Origin: Planctomycetota bacterium
Lineage (GTDB): Bacteria; Planctomycetota; UBA1135; GCA-002686595
Direction: 5' to 3'
Assembly: GCA_029259675.1 (NCBI GenBank)
Contig: JAJDES010000512.1
Span: 1 to 11,280 of the forward strand
Length of the DNA stretch: 11,280 nucleotides
Shown: positions 4,956-11,280 of the stretch, one piece after another
Numbering within the stretch: position 1 is the first letter of the stretch
How the letters are laid out: every line of letters starts with the position of its first letter
Position numbers and translations under genes: made by a program
Notes under the pieces: model-generated
The model's database searches: none
Told to the model about the DNA's origin: nothing
What the model saw: the letters and a program-made list of their open reading frames with translations, nothing else

Positions 4956-7124
4956 ATGACCGGTCTTTCTGTCCTCGCTTTAGCAATTCTCCCTGTAGTG
5001 GTCGCGCCGAATTCGGACACCCCCAAGTCCGAAACGCCCAAGTCCGAAACCTTGGTCACCGCCCACTCCATCTCCCAGCCCGCAACGGCCACCCGTGCGG
5101 AAGTCACCGTCGTGCGAGGCGAGCAATTGCGGCGCACAGGCGAGCGCACCTTGCCGCGGGCCTTGGGACGTGCGGCCGGAGTTTGGCTGCAGGAAACGAA
5201 TCTGGGCGGCGGCTCCGTGTTCCTGCGCGGCCTTACCGGAAATCAAGTGCTGATCATGATTGACGGCGTGCGTGTCAACGACTCGACCACGCGCTCCGGT
5301 CCGAATCAGATTTTGAACTCGATCGACCCCTTCACGATTGAGCGGGTCGAAGTGATTCGCGGACCGCAGTCGGTGCTGTACGGATCCGACGGCATTGGCG
5401 GTGTGATCTCGATTTGGACGCGCAAACGGTCTCCACTCAAGGAGGGCGAGGAAGCTTTCCAGGGCAGCTTTTCGGCCGGCTACGACGGCGCGTCGGACGG
5501 CGGCGTGGCTTCGGCCAGCGCTTCCTATGCGGATGCAAAGAACGGTTGGTTGGCAATCGGCGGCTATCACGATTTTGACGACCTGGAGGGCGGAGACGGC
5601 GAGACCCAAGAGTTCACCGGCTATGACGGTTGGTCGGGTTTTGCTTCCTGGGAGCACGCCCTCGCAGAGGATCGCAACTTGCGCTTGGTGTCGTCTTTTT
5701 ATCGCGATACGGATGTTCCGCGCACGGACAAGCTGGTGACGGGCTTCGGGCAAACACAACCGTCGGCAACCCTGTTTCACTTTGCGGTCGAGCAGCGCGA
5801 ACGCCACATCCTCAGCTACACGGACACCGCGGGCGACGCCTTCTACGAGCGTGCCGAAGGGCGCGTCTCCTTCCGCCGTTATCGCGAAGATCGCGAACGC
5901 ATGGATACGGGTTCGAGCACAACGCGCTTTGAGCGCGACGATGTGCGCACCCTGGGCTTGGGTTTCGACTTCGCGCAGTTCGCCGGTCCCAATCACCTTT
6001 TGACGTGGGGTGTCGATGTGAACTACGACGACGTCAATTCAAGTCGCAGCGACGTCACTGCGGGTGTGGCTACGGCGCGCGACGGCGCATTTGCTCCCAA
6101 TGCACGCTATTTGGCATTTGGCGCCTTTGTGCGCGATGAAGTGCTCGGCCTGGGGGAGTGGGATTTGACCATGGGGCTGCGCTATTCCTTCTTCGATTTC
6201 CGCTACGACTCCTTCGCTAACCAAGCAACTCCCGGTGCGGGCAATGGAAACTTTGACGCCATCACGGCCAGCGTTCAGGTCGCTCGCGATGCGGGCGAGC
6301 ACACGCGCGTGAGCGCCAGCCTGGCCCAAGGATTTCGTGCACCGAACTTGGATGACTTGGCGAAGAACGGTTCCTTTGCCGGGGGAGACGAACTCGCCAA
6401 CGCGGATCTCGATCCCGAACGGAGCTTGACCGCTGCACTGGCCCTAGATACGCAGTTCGAAAGGGTCCAGGCGACCTTTGCCGTTTTTCACACCATCATC
6501 AGCGACCTGATCGGTCGTGAGCTCAGCGACGCCGGCGATGTCAATGTGATCGGTGACGAAACCTATGTGCGGCAAAACCAGGGCCGTGCGCGCATTTACG
6601 GAGCGGAACTTGGCGGCAGCGTGGACCTTGGCCGCGAACTCCCCCTCAGCCTCGAGCTGGGCGCGACGTGGACGCGCGGTACCCAAGAGGACAACACCTT
6701 CGATCCCGTCTTGGGAGCACAGCCCTTTGACGGCGTTCCGTTGCGTCGCGTGCCGCCGCTCCACGGTCGCGTGGGACTGCGCTACGAGCGCTCGCAGTCC
6801 TCGCAGCTTTTCGGCGGCCCGGCCGGCGGCCCCTGGGCGCAATTCCACTTTGATTGGGCGCTCTTGGAGGTCATTTGGGCTTCGCATCAGGGCCGCTTGG
6901 CCCCTGGAGACCTCAGCGACCCACGCATTAATCCGCGCGGCACGGATAGCTGGACAAGCGTAAACTTAGAGGTCGGTGGCCCGTTGAGTGCGGACGCCTT
7001 CGGTGTGGGCTCGGCCTGGAGTTTGGGCGTCCACAATTTGTTCGACAACGAATATCGCGTGCACGGCTCGGGCTTTGACGCCCCCGGCGCCGGCCTCGTA
7101 GCCACCCTCACTTGGGTCCGATGA
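4956..7124 (+). CDS. TonB-dependent outer-membrane receptor (BtuB/haem-receptor-like)
   Basis: This 722-aa outer-membrane beta-barrel receptor takes up a scarce ligand (such as a siderophore, haem or cobalamin) using energy from TonB. It has an N-terminal hydrophobic signal (MTGLSVLALAILPVVVA), a pentapeptide repeat (PNSDT-PKSET-PKSET), and a TonB-box-like ETLVTA at residues 31-36. The plug domain (about 45-160) includes VFLRGLTGNQVLIMIDGVR and RVEVIRGPQSVLYGSDGIGG. The barrel has typical strand motifs such as SLAQGFRAPNLDDL and, near the end, HNLFDNEYR. The C-terminus is ATLTWVR. A TGA a few codons upstream in the same frame rules out a longer protein, so ATG 4956 is the first possible ATG; the signal lacks the usual basic residues. 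No Shine-Dalgarno is obvious. The next gene encodes TonB and overlaps the stop codon. The ligand cannot be told from sequence, and no riboswitch or Fur-like box was recognised. Confidence 0.93.
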   Translation: MTGLSVLALAILPVVVAPNSDTPKSETPKSETLVTAHSISQPATATRAEVTVVRGEQLRRTGERTLPRALGRAAGVWLQETNLGGGSVFLRGLTGNQVLIMIDGVRVNDSTTRSGPNQILNSIDPFTIERVEVIRGPQSVLYGSDGIGGVISIWTRKRSPLKEGEEAFQGSFSAGYDGASDGGVASASASYADAKNGWLAIGGYHDFDDLEGGDGETQEFTGYDGWSGFASWEHALAEDRNLRLVSSFYRDTDVPRTDKLVTGFGQTQPSATLFHFAVEQRERHILSYTDTAGDAFYERAEGRVSFRRYREDRERMDTGSSTTRFERDDVRTLGLGFDFAQFAGPNHLLTWGVDVNYDDVNSSRSDVTAGVATARDGAFAPNARYLAFGAFVRDEVLGLGEWDLTMGLRYSFFDFRYDSFANQATPGAGNGNFDAITASVQVARDAGEHTRVSASLAQGFRAPNLDDLAKNGSFAGGDELANADLDPERSLTAALALDTQFERVQATFAVFHTIISDLIGRELSDAGDVNVIGDETYVRQNQGRARIYGAELGGSVDLGRELPLSLELGATWTRGTQEDNTFDPVLGAQPFDGVPLRRVPPLHGRVGLRYERSQSSQLFGGPAGGPWAQFHFDWALLEVIWASHQGRLAPGDLSDPRINPRGTDSWTSVNLEVGGPLSADAFGVGSAWSLGVHNLFDNEYRVHGSGFDAPGAGLVATLTWVR
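5007..5051 (+). repeat. Three 15-bp tandem units encoding a pentapeptide repeat before the TonB box
   Basis: Units 5022-5036 and 5037-5051 are identical except for the last base (CCCAAGTCCGAAACG/C), and 5007-5021 is a degenerate first unit. They encode PNSDT-PKSET-PKSET, directly followed by LVTA. The last ET of the repeat forms the start of the TonB box, so the array lengthens the tether between the cleaved signal and the box. Confidence 0.75.
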
Positions 7125-7897
7125 ATCAGATACAAGGCCAGCTGCTGCGCTGGGCGGAAAACCACCCCATGTGGATCTCCGCCTCTTTGCACGGATTGGC
7201 CTTGGCCGGTGCCCTGGCCATTTGGGCAGGATCCAACATCGCGCTCACCGGGCGCAGCGGTGAGGCCGTGATCCAGCTGGCTGAACGGCAACCGACCTGG
7301 GCCGAATCCATTCCGCCACAGCCGGCAGAGGCGGAAATCGATGCGGCCCTGCCCGAGCCGCAGTTGATCGAATCGGAGTTGGCGAGCCCGGTTGAGGCAC
7401 CCGACCCAAGCTTCGATCCATGGGAAGAGGCCTTTACGCCCTGGGGCGGACCCGGGGCCGACCAGCGCGCCCGCGCCATGGACGGCAAGTCAACCGAGCC
7501 CACGGAGACCGAAACCGCCCCTGCAGATGTCGAGCTTGTTCCGCTCACGCCCAGCCCGGATATCGCCGACGAGACGTCCGAACAGCCGGCACAAAAAGAG
7601 CAGGAGGCCGGCTCCGAAGCCACCGTTCGGATCGAAGGCGACGATCCCGTTTACCCCCTGCTTTCGATCCGCTTCGGTGAAGAGGGGGACGTGGTTTGCA
7701 GGTTGAGCCTCGATGCCCAAGGTCGAGTAATCGGCGTCCACATCCTGGAGTCGAGCGGACATGCTCGCCTGGATACGGCTGCCCGCGAAGCTCTCATGAA
7801 GTGGCGCTTTGCCTCGGCTCGGGAGCAAGACGAATCGCCGCAGGCTTTGCCCGCAGAGGTTGATCACACGGTGCAATTTCGCCTGCGCGACGTTTGA
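7121..7897 (+). CDS. tonB: TonB-family energy transducer
   Basis: This 258-aa periplasm-spanning protein carries proton-motive force from an ExbB/ExbD complex in the inner membrane to outer-membrane receptors. It has an N-terminal anchor (about residues 17-40) containing SASLHGLALAGALAIW. Its Ser20 and His24 have the same four-residue spacing as the functional Ser16/His20 pair of E. coli TonB. A long acidic, Pro/Glu-rich spacer follows (about 50-170), which differs from the Pro-Lys spacer of E. coli. The TonB C-terminal domain starts near 178 with YPLLSIRFGEEGDVV and continues to ILESSGHARLDTAAREALMK and WRF. I chose ATG 7121 because it overlaps the receptor stop as ATGA; a TTG at 7112 is possible but less likely. 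It lacks its own Shine-Dalgarno and is probably translated by coupling. It is very likely dedicated to the preceding receptor. exbB/exbD are not in this window. Confidence 0.9.
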   Translation: MNQIQGQLLRWAENHPMWISASLHGLALAGALAIWAGSNIALTGRSGEAVIQLAERQPTWAESIPPQPAEAEIDAALPEPQLIESELASPVEAPDPSFDPWEEAFTPWGGPGADQRARAMDGKSTEPTETETAPADVELVPLTPSPDIADETSEQPAQKEQEAGSEATVRIEGDDPVYPLLSIRFGEEGDVVCRLSLDAQGRVIGVHILESSGHARLDTAAREALMKWRFASAREQDESPQALPAEVDHTVQFRLRDV

Positions 7898-7927
7898 TGG
7901 AACTCCATCGCCCCGGGGATGGGGCGA
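7896..7927 (+). terminator. Hairpins at the end of the receptor/TonB operon
   Basis: Directly at the tonB stop, GATGG (7896-7900) can pair with CCATC (7905-7909). Alternatively TCGCCCC (7908-7914) pairs with GGGGCGA (7921-7927) around a six-base loop, giving a strong GC stem. The position suits transcription termination, but no T-run follows, so it may serve mainly to protect the 3' end or pause the polymerase. Confidence 0.4.
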
Positions 7928-7995
7928 AGCGCTGAAGCATCAAATCGCCCGGCTGTAAGTGGGGACCAGGCCGTTCGCTGGGGAGACAGCGGAGA

Positions 7996-8167
7996 CTGAC
8001 CATGTTGCGTGTGCTTTTTCATCAGGATTCGGGCGCCCCCGGGGCCGGATGCCCTGCTGAACAGCAGAGAAGGGCACTTCGGGCCCAATCGGGCAGTCGA
8101 GGCCCAATTCGGAGGGCCTGCTCCATCGGCGCGAAGATGCAAGTTGATTGCACAGCATCGGTTGCGC
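7996..8167 (+). repeat. Dispersed intergenic repeat, copy B
   Basis: This 172-bp sequence is the inverted partner of copy A (about 82% identity) and is related more distantly to copy C at the right edge. It starts CTGACCATGTTGCG and ends GGTTGCGC. Internal symmetrical elements include CTGCTG-AA-CAGCAG and TGCAA-GTTGA-TTGCA, both of which could form small hairpins. It sits between the convergent tonB and ferredoxin genes. Open frames cross it, but none has a recognisable domain. Confidence 0.8.
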
Positions 8168-8231
8168 GCCCTTGCTGCCCCAACAAACCCACTAAAGCAA
8201 GTCAGTTCAGAAACATCGGTCTTAACGTGAA

Positions 8232-8390
8232 GCCGGACACAACCCAGTGGATTGTGCCCGGCTCCTGATGACGTGATGGGCCGGACGCCCTCACGATGGT
8301 TCAACCGGCGAAAGCCGCAGGAATGAACAACGGCTCGAAATGAATCGAGCAGCAGTTCCCCAATAGGCTCCCTAGTCAGCGCAAGGGAGC
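8232..8390 (+). ncRNA. Candidate structured RNA: row of five hairpins
   Basis: Five separate stems follow each other here: 8232-8242 with 8252-8262 (11 bp, one mismatch); 8272-8276/8278-8281 with 8287-8290/8291-8295 (9 bp, one bulge); 8299-8303 with 8324-8328 enclosing CGGC-GAAA-GCCG (8306-8317); GCTCGA 8333-8338 with TCGAGC 8345-8350; and GCTCCCT 8367-8373 with AGGGAGC 8384-8390. The GAAA tetraloop is a stable GNRA loop only if the plus strand is transcribed. The region has no coding potential and lies between convergent genes. It could be an untranslated 3' region of the tonB operon, a small RNA, or chance in GC-rich DNA. I do not recognise a known RNA family. Confidence 0.3.
8367..8390 (-). 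terminator. Possible ferredoxin-gene terminator hairpin
   Basis: On the minus strand this 7-bp stem (GCTCCCT/AGGGAGC, ten-base loop) begins about ten bases after the ferredoxin TAG stop, the normal place for an intrinsic terminator. The downstream bases lack a proper T-run, so strength is uncertain. It is also the last stem of the hairpin row read on the other strand. Confidence 0.4.
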
Positions 8391-8400
8391 GCGGTTCGCA

Positions 8401-8664
8401 CTACTGGTTTTCGTACCAGTCAGCGTTGATCTTGGTGTACTCGGTCCACTTGTCGGGCAACTCGGCCTCATCGAAGATCGCTTCCACGGGGCACTCCGGT
8501 GCGCAGGCACCGCAGTCAATGCACTCATCGGGGTTGATGAAGAGCATTTTTTCGGCCTCGAAGTTGTCGTCATCCTTCGTCGGGTGGATGCAGTCAACGG
8601 GGCAAACCTCGACGCAAGCTGTGTCCTTGGTGTTCACGCAAGGCTCTGCGATTACGTATGTCAT
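8401..8664 (-). CDS. Seven-iron-type ferredoxin (FdxA-like)
   Basis: This 87-aa soluble electron carrier opens MTYVIAEPCVNTKDTACVEV and matches the bacterial FdxA/7Fe ferredoxin family. The cysteine pattern is C9-x7-C17-x3-C21-P-x2-C25, then C48-x2-C51-x2-C54-x3-C58-P. By comparison with Azotobacter ferredoxin I, C9, C17 and C58 should hold a 3Fe-4S cluster, C21, C48, C51 and C54 a 4Fe-4S cluster, and C25 is the free cysteine. The segment between the two halves (C25 to C48, 23 residues) is about eight residues longer than in the shortest family members, with an acidic stretch KDDDNFEAEK. The C-terminal tail LPDKWTEYTKINADWYENQ is typical of FdxA. Upstream of the ATG are AGGAG and AAGGA, and a hairpin lies in the leader. 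It appears monocistronic, and no redox partner is encoded beside it. Confidence 0.92.
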   Translation of the reverse strand: MTYVIAEPCVNTKDTACVEVCPVDCIHPTKDDDNFEAEKMLFINPDECIDCGACAPECPVEAIFDEAELPDKWTEYTKINADWYENQ

Positions 8665-8688
8665 GTTCCTTCGGCTCCTATTTCCTGA

Positions 8689-8708
8689 CTTCGAGCGAAC
8701 ACTCGAAG
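8689..8708. promoter_or_regulatory. Perfect 7-bp inverted repeat in the ferredoxin leader
   Basis: CTTCGAG (8689-8695) and CTCGAAG (8702-8708) are exact reverse complements with a six-base spacer, 25-44 bases before the ferredoxin start. It could be an operator or an mRNA hairpin just upstream of the ribosome-binding site. No matching regulator is visible, so the role is unknown. Confidence 0.3.
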
Positions 8709-8893
8709 GTCTGGTGGGTCAGCTATCGTTAGTCATTCAGGGTCGGAGTGCCCCGTGGGCAACCACAGTAAGCCCCTGAGCGCACTGCGGACCTCCTCTC
8801 AGCGAGGGGCCATCCTAGGTGGCCCCCCCGGCTTTGCAAGACCTCCAGCGGGGGTCAAAATCCCAAAAAGTGGGGCCAAGCCGGCGCGAGCCT

Positions 8894-11026
8894 TCATTTG
8901 AGGCCGGCGCTCAGCAGCAAGTGTCCCCCGGCTGTGACCTGGGCGCCCCAGCCGGGGGGGACCAAGGTTGAACCGGAATACTCCTCGACGAGGGCGGGTC
9001 CGGTGAATTTGTGGCCCGGCGAAAGCTCTGCACGTTCAAAAACCCGTGCCCTTAGGCGTTGTCCGAGGTCCACAGGGATTTCCCCGGTGCAGGCGGATGC
9101 GGGAGCCGGCCTGGTCCTAGCTTGTCCCCGGGGCGGCGAGGGTAGCTCCACGCGGGCATCCACGCGCAGGCAGACCAATTCCACGGCTCGCTCCGGCAAC
9201 TCGTAGCCGTAGAGCTCTCGATGGGCCAGATGAAAGGCACCGGTCGGCCCCTTGGAGGCCGGCAGGTTGAGTTCGAAGGATTGCCCTTCGTAGCGCAGGT
9301 CGAAGCTTCGCTCGAAGCAAATCGAGGCTCGTTGGTGACCCTCCCGCAGCAATTCGTCGCGCGTATTCGCCTCAAGCTCTTTCCAAATTTGCCCGCACTT
9401 TGCCTGGGGCCATTTCTCGATGTTCTCGAGTACGGAGTGGGCCATGGATCGCTGTGCACTGGCCCCGGCCATGCCCCAGGCTGAAAGCGCGCCGGGCAAA
9501 GCCGGGATGAGGGCGGCGGGCATCTCCAATTCACTGCAGAGTAGAGCAGCATGCATACCGCCCGCACCGCCGAAAGCCACCAAGGGTGTGTGCCTCGGAT
9601 CGCGGCCGCGTTGCAGCGTCATGACTCCCAGCGCCCGACGCATGGAAGCGCGCGCGGAATCTAGTACGGCGCGGGCTGCGGCGCGCGGCTTTACGCCCAA
9701 CTTGTGCGCCAGTTTTTCAAAGGCCCGCGAAGTTGCATCCAAATCCAACTCCAACGCGCCGCCGAGAAAGGAACCCTGGCGAATCTGCCCCAAGTAAAGG
9801 TGAGCGTCGGTGGTGGTCGGTACATCGCTCACCCCGTAGCAGGCCGGACCCGGATCGGCGCCGGCGCTGTTCGGTCCGACGCGCAAGGCTCCGCCGGCAT
9901 CCACCCAAGCGATCGAGCCGCCTCCGCAGCCGATGGTGTGAATGTCGAGCGACGGCACGGCGAGCGGATAGCCTGCGACTTCAATGGGTTCGACCTGTTT
10001 TGCGCGCCGCTTCGTTCCGCGCAGGGTTGAATGAAAGGCCACATCGGTACTGGTGCCGCCCATGTCGAGCGTCGCGATTTCGCTCAATCCGGCCTGTGCC
10101 GCTGCGCGCGCAGCTCCAACGACACCACCCGCCGGACCGGAAAGAACGACGCGCACCGGTTCCTCCGCCGCGCGCTCGGCCGGCAGAGTTCCCCCTCCGG
10201 ACTGGAGAATCGAAAGCGAAAGCTGTTCGCTCGCACCGGTAGGGCGATTGGGGTGCGCGGCCCAGTGGGCTTCAAACTGCGTGCGCAAGCGCGTTTCAAG
10301 TGGTCCCAAGTAAGCGCGCATGCGCGGCGCGAGCACCGCATTGACGATCGCTGTGGAAAAGCGTTCGACTTCCCTGTACTCGGGAACGATCGCAGCCGAC
10401 AAGCTGAGCGGCACTTTCAATGCGCGCAAATGTTCGGCCAGTTCGCTTTCAATTTCGGGCGTGGCCCAGGAGTGCAGCAGACAAACGGCAATGCTCTGTG
10501 CCGAACACTTTGATAGTCGCTCGCGCAGTTGCCTCAGTTCGCTCTTGGTCGGATGCGCGACTTCACACATCCCGCTTCCATCCGGTGCGGGCCACGAGCG
10601 CTGCCCGATTTCGAAGCGACGAGCGCGCGGAATGAGCGGGGCCGGCTTGGTCGGTTCCAGGGCATAAATGTCCTTGCGATCCTGCCTCCCGATCTCGATC
10701 AAATCGCGAAAGCCGACGTTGGTAACGAGCGCCGCGCGGGCCACGTCTCCAGTTAACAATGCGTTGAGGGCCACCGTCGTTCCGTGCACGACCGCACTCG
10801 TGTGAGACCCGTCTTCCAGGGCGCGCGCCAAGGCGCCCGAAACCGCGTCGGCGGGATCTTTGGGAGTGGACGGCAACTTGACCACGCGCGGCGGATCTCC
10901 TTCCCGCAGGGGCGGAGCCACCAAATCCGTAAAGGTGCCTCCCGTGTCAATGCCGATCGCCGCGAAGGCTGCTTTGGAGGTACGTTTGCTCACGCCTGAC
11001 TTCATTCCGCGACTGCCGAGTCGCAC
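8894..11026 (-). CDS. HyuA-like hydantoinase A / 5-oxoprolinase family protein
   Basis: This protein of about 710 aa belongs to the ATP-dependent hydantoinase A/5-oxoprolinase family (N-methylhydantoinase A, acetone-carboxylase beta relatives), with an actin-like ATPase fold. It has the N-terminal ATP-binding motif GIDTGGTFTDLV (about residues 25-36), HGTTVALNALLTG, LSGPAGGVVGA, a second phosphate motif TLDMGGTSTDVA, the cluster HTIGCGGGSIAWVDAG, and LRVGPNSAGADPGPACYG. Near the end of the core it has QRGRDPRHTPLVAFGGAGG followed by MHA. Full-length for a stand-alone A subunit. Such proteins usually act with a HyuB partner in ATP-driven ring opening of hydantoin or oxoproline-like substrates; no HyuB lies on either side here. 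The start is uncertain: GTG 11026 gives the longest frame, and ATG 11005 (MKSGVSK) is an equally good choice. No strong Shine-Dalgarno decides between them. Exact substrate not determinable. Confidence 0.9.
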   Translation of the reverse strand: MRLGSRGMKSGVSKRTSKAAFAAIGIDTGGTFTDLVAPPLREGDPPRVVKLPSTPKDPADAVSGALARALEDGSHTSAVVHGTTVALNALLTGDVARAALVTNVGFRDLIEIGRQDRKDIYALEPTKPAPLIPRARRFEIGQRSWPAPDGSGMCEVAHPTKSELRQLRERLSKCSAQSIAVCLLHSWATPEIESELAEHLRALKVPLSLSAAIVPEYREVERFSTAIVNAVLAPRMRAYLGPLETRLRTQFEAHWAAHPNRPTGASEQLSLSILQSGGGTLPAERAAEEPVRVVLSGPAGGVVGAARAAAQAGLSEIATLDMGGTSTDVAFHSTLRGTKRRAKQVEPIEVAGYPLAVPSLDIHTIGCGGGSIAWVDAGGALRVGPNSAGADPGPACYGVSDVPTTTDAHLYLGQIRQGSFLGGALELDLDATSRAFEKLAHKLGVKPRAAARAVLDSARASMRRALGVMTLQRGRDPRHTPLVAFGGAGGMHAALLCSELEMPAALIPALPGALSAWGMAGASAQRSMAHSVLENIEKWPQAKCGQIWKELEANTRDELLREGHQRASICFERSFDLRYEGQSFELNLPASKGPTGAFHLAHRELYGYELPERAVELVCLRVDARVELPSPPRGQARTRPAPASACTGEIPVDLGQRLRARVFERAELSPGHKFTGPALVEEYSGSTLVPPGWGAQVTAGGHLLLSAGLK

Positions 11027-11172
11027 TCCGTCCGCCGAGTCTACGCACTAATCGTGCCCGCTCCACACGTGCCGGTTCTGCAAGTAGGGCTCCCTTGAGG
11101 TCGATTGGCGTTCGATGCACTTCACCACTGCCGCCGGCCGCGACGGCATCCCCCGTGAACTGACTACCTTTA

Positions 11173-11280
11173 GTGGTGTTATTCGTTCAGACCTCGGCGC
11201 GGGCGGGGTCCAATGCCCAGCCCAGTGGCAGAGAAGGGCGATTTGTGGAGGCCCAAGCACAAGAGCCAATTCAGGAGGGC
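11173..11280 (+). repeat. Dispersed intergenic repeat, copy C (cut by window edge)
   Basis: From GTGGTGTTATTCG onward this sequence aligns with the start of copies A and B and continues through GGCAGAGAAGGGC and CCAATTCAGGAGGGC to the end of the window. It is in the same orientation as copy B but clearly more diverged. The homology is clearest in its last 60 bases. It lies upstream of the HyuA-like gene. The remaining stretch 11027-11172 shows no gene that I can recognise. Confidence 0.6.

Noticed and set aside
1..11280. tRNA or rRNA genes, CRISPR arrays, insertion-sequence transposases or integrases
   Set aside because: None was recognised on reading both strands; the only repeats are the 170-bp family and the short tandem units in the receptor gene.

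Overview
The window comes from a GC-rich Gram-negative bacterium: it has a TonB-dependent outer-membrane receptor and a TonB protein, so there is an outer membrane. I cannot name the taxon. A deltaproteobacterial, myxococcal or planctomycete-like lineage would fit, but that is only an impression. TGA is an ordinary stop codon in several genes here (1290-1288, 7122-7124, 8896-8894), so the genetic code is standard.

Layout. (1) 1-2454, minus strand: a NitT/TauT-type ABC importer operon in the order substrate-binding protein, permease (ATGA overlap), ATPase (runs off the left edge). The most striking feature of the window is here. The binding-protein reading frame extends upstream past its apparent start, through an in-frame TGA at codon 47, to a GTG start with an N-terminal hydrophobic signal or anchor segment. 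The TGA is followed directly by a hairpin with the geometry of a bacterial SECIS element. I annotate the gene as a candidate selenoprotein (Sec47). (2) 2455-3096: a non-coding gap between divergent genes. (3) 3097-3480, plus: a DUF2237 protein, convergent with (4) 3487-4440, minus: an exported two-domain retropepsin-like aspartic protease. (5) 4441-4955: an intergenic region carrying repeat copy A. (6) 4956-7897, plus: a TonB-dependent receptor and a dedicated TonB, coupled by an ATGA overlap. (7) 7898-8400: repeat copy B and then a row of hairpins. (8) 8401-8664, minus: a seven-iron-type ferredoxin. (9) 8894-11026, minus: a hydantoinase A/5-oxoprolinase-type protein without its usual HyuB partner. 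(10) 11027-11280: a leader region and repeat copy C, cut by the window edge.

The two clear transport units are independent. The ABC importer moves a small solute across the inner membrane; its substrate cannot be told from sequence. The receptor/TonB pair imports a ligand across the outer membrane using ExbB/ExbD encoded elsewhere. An approximately 170-bp repeat occurs three times between genes. Copies A and B lie in opposite orientation on either side of the receptor/TonB operon.
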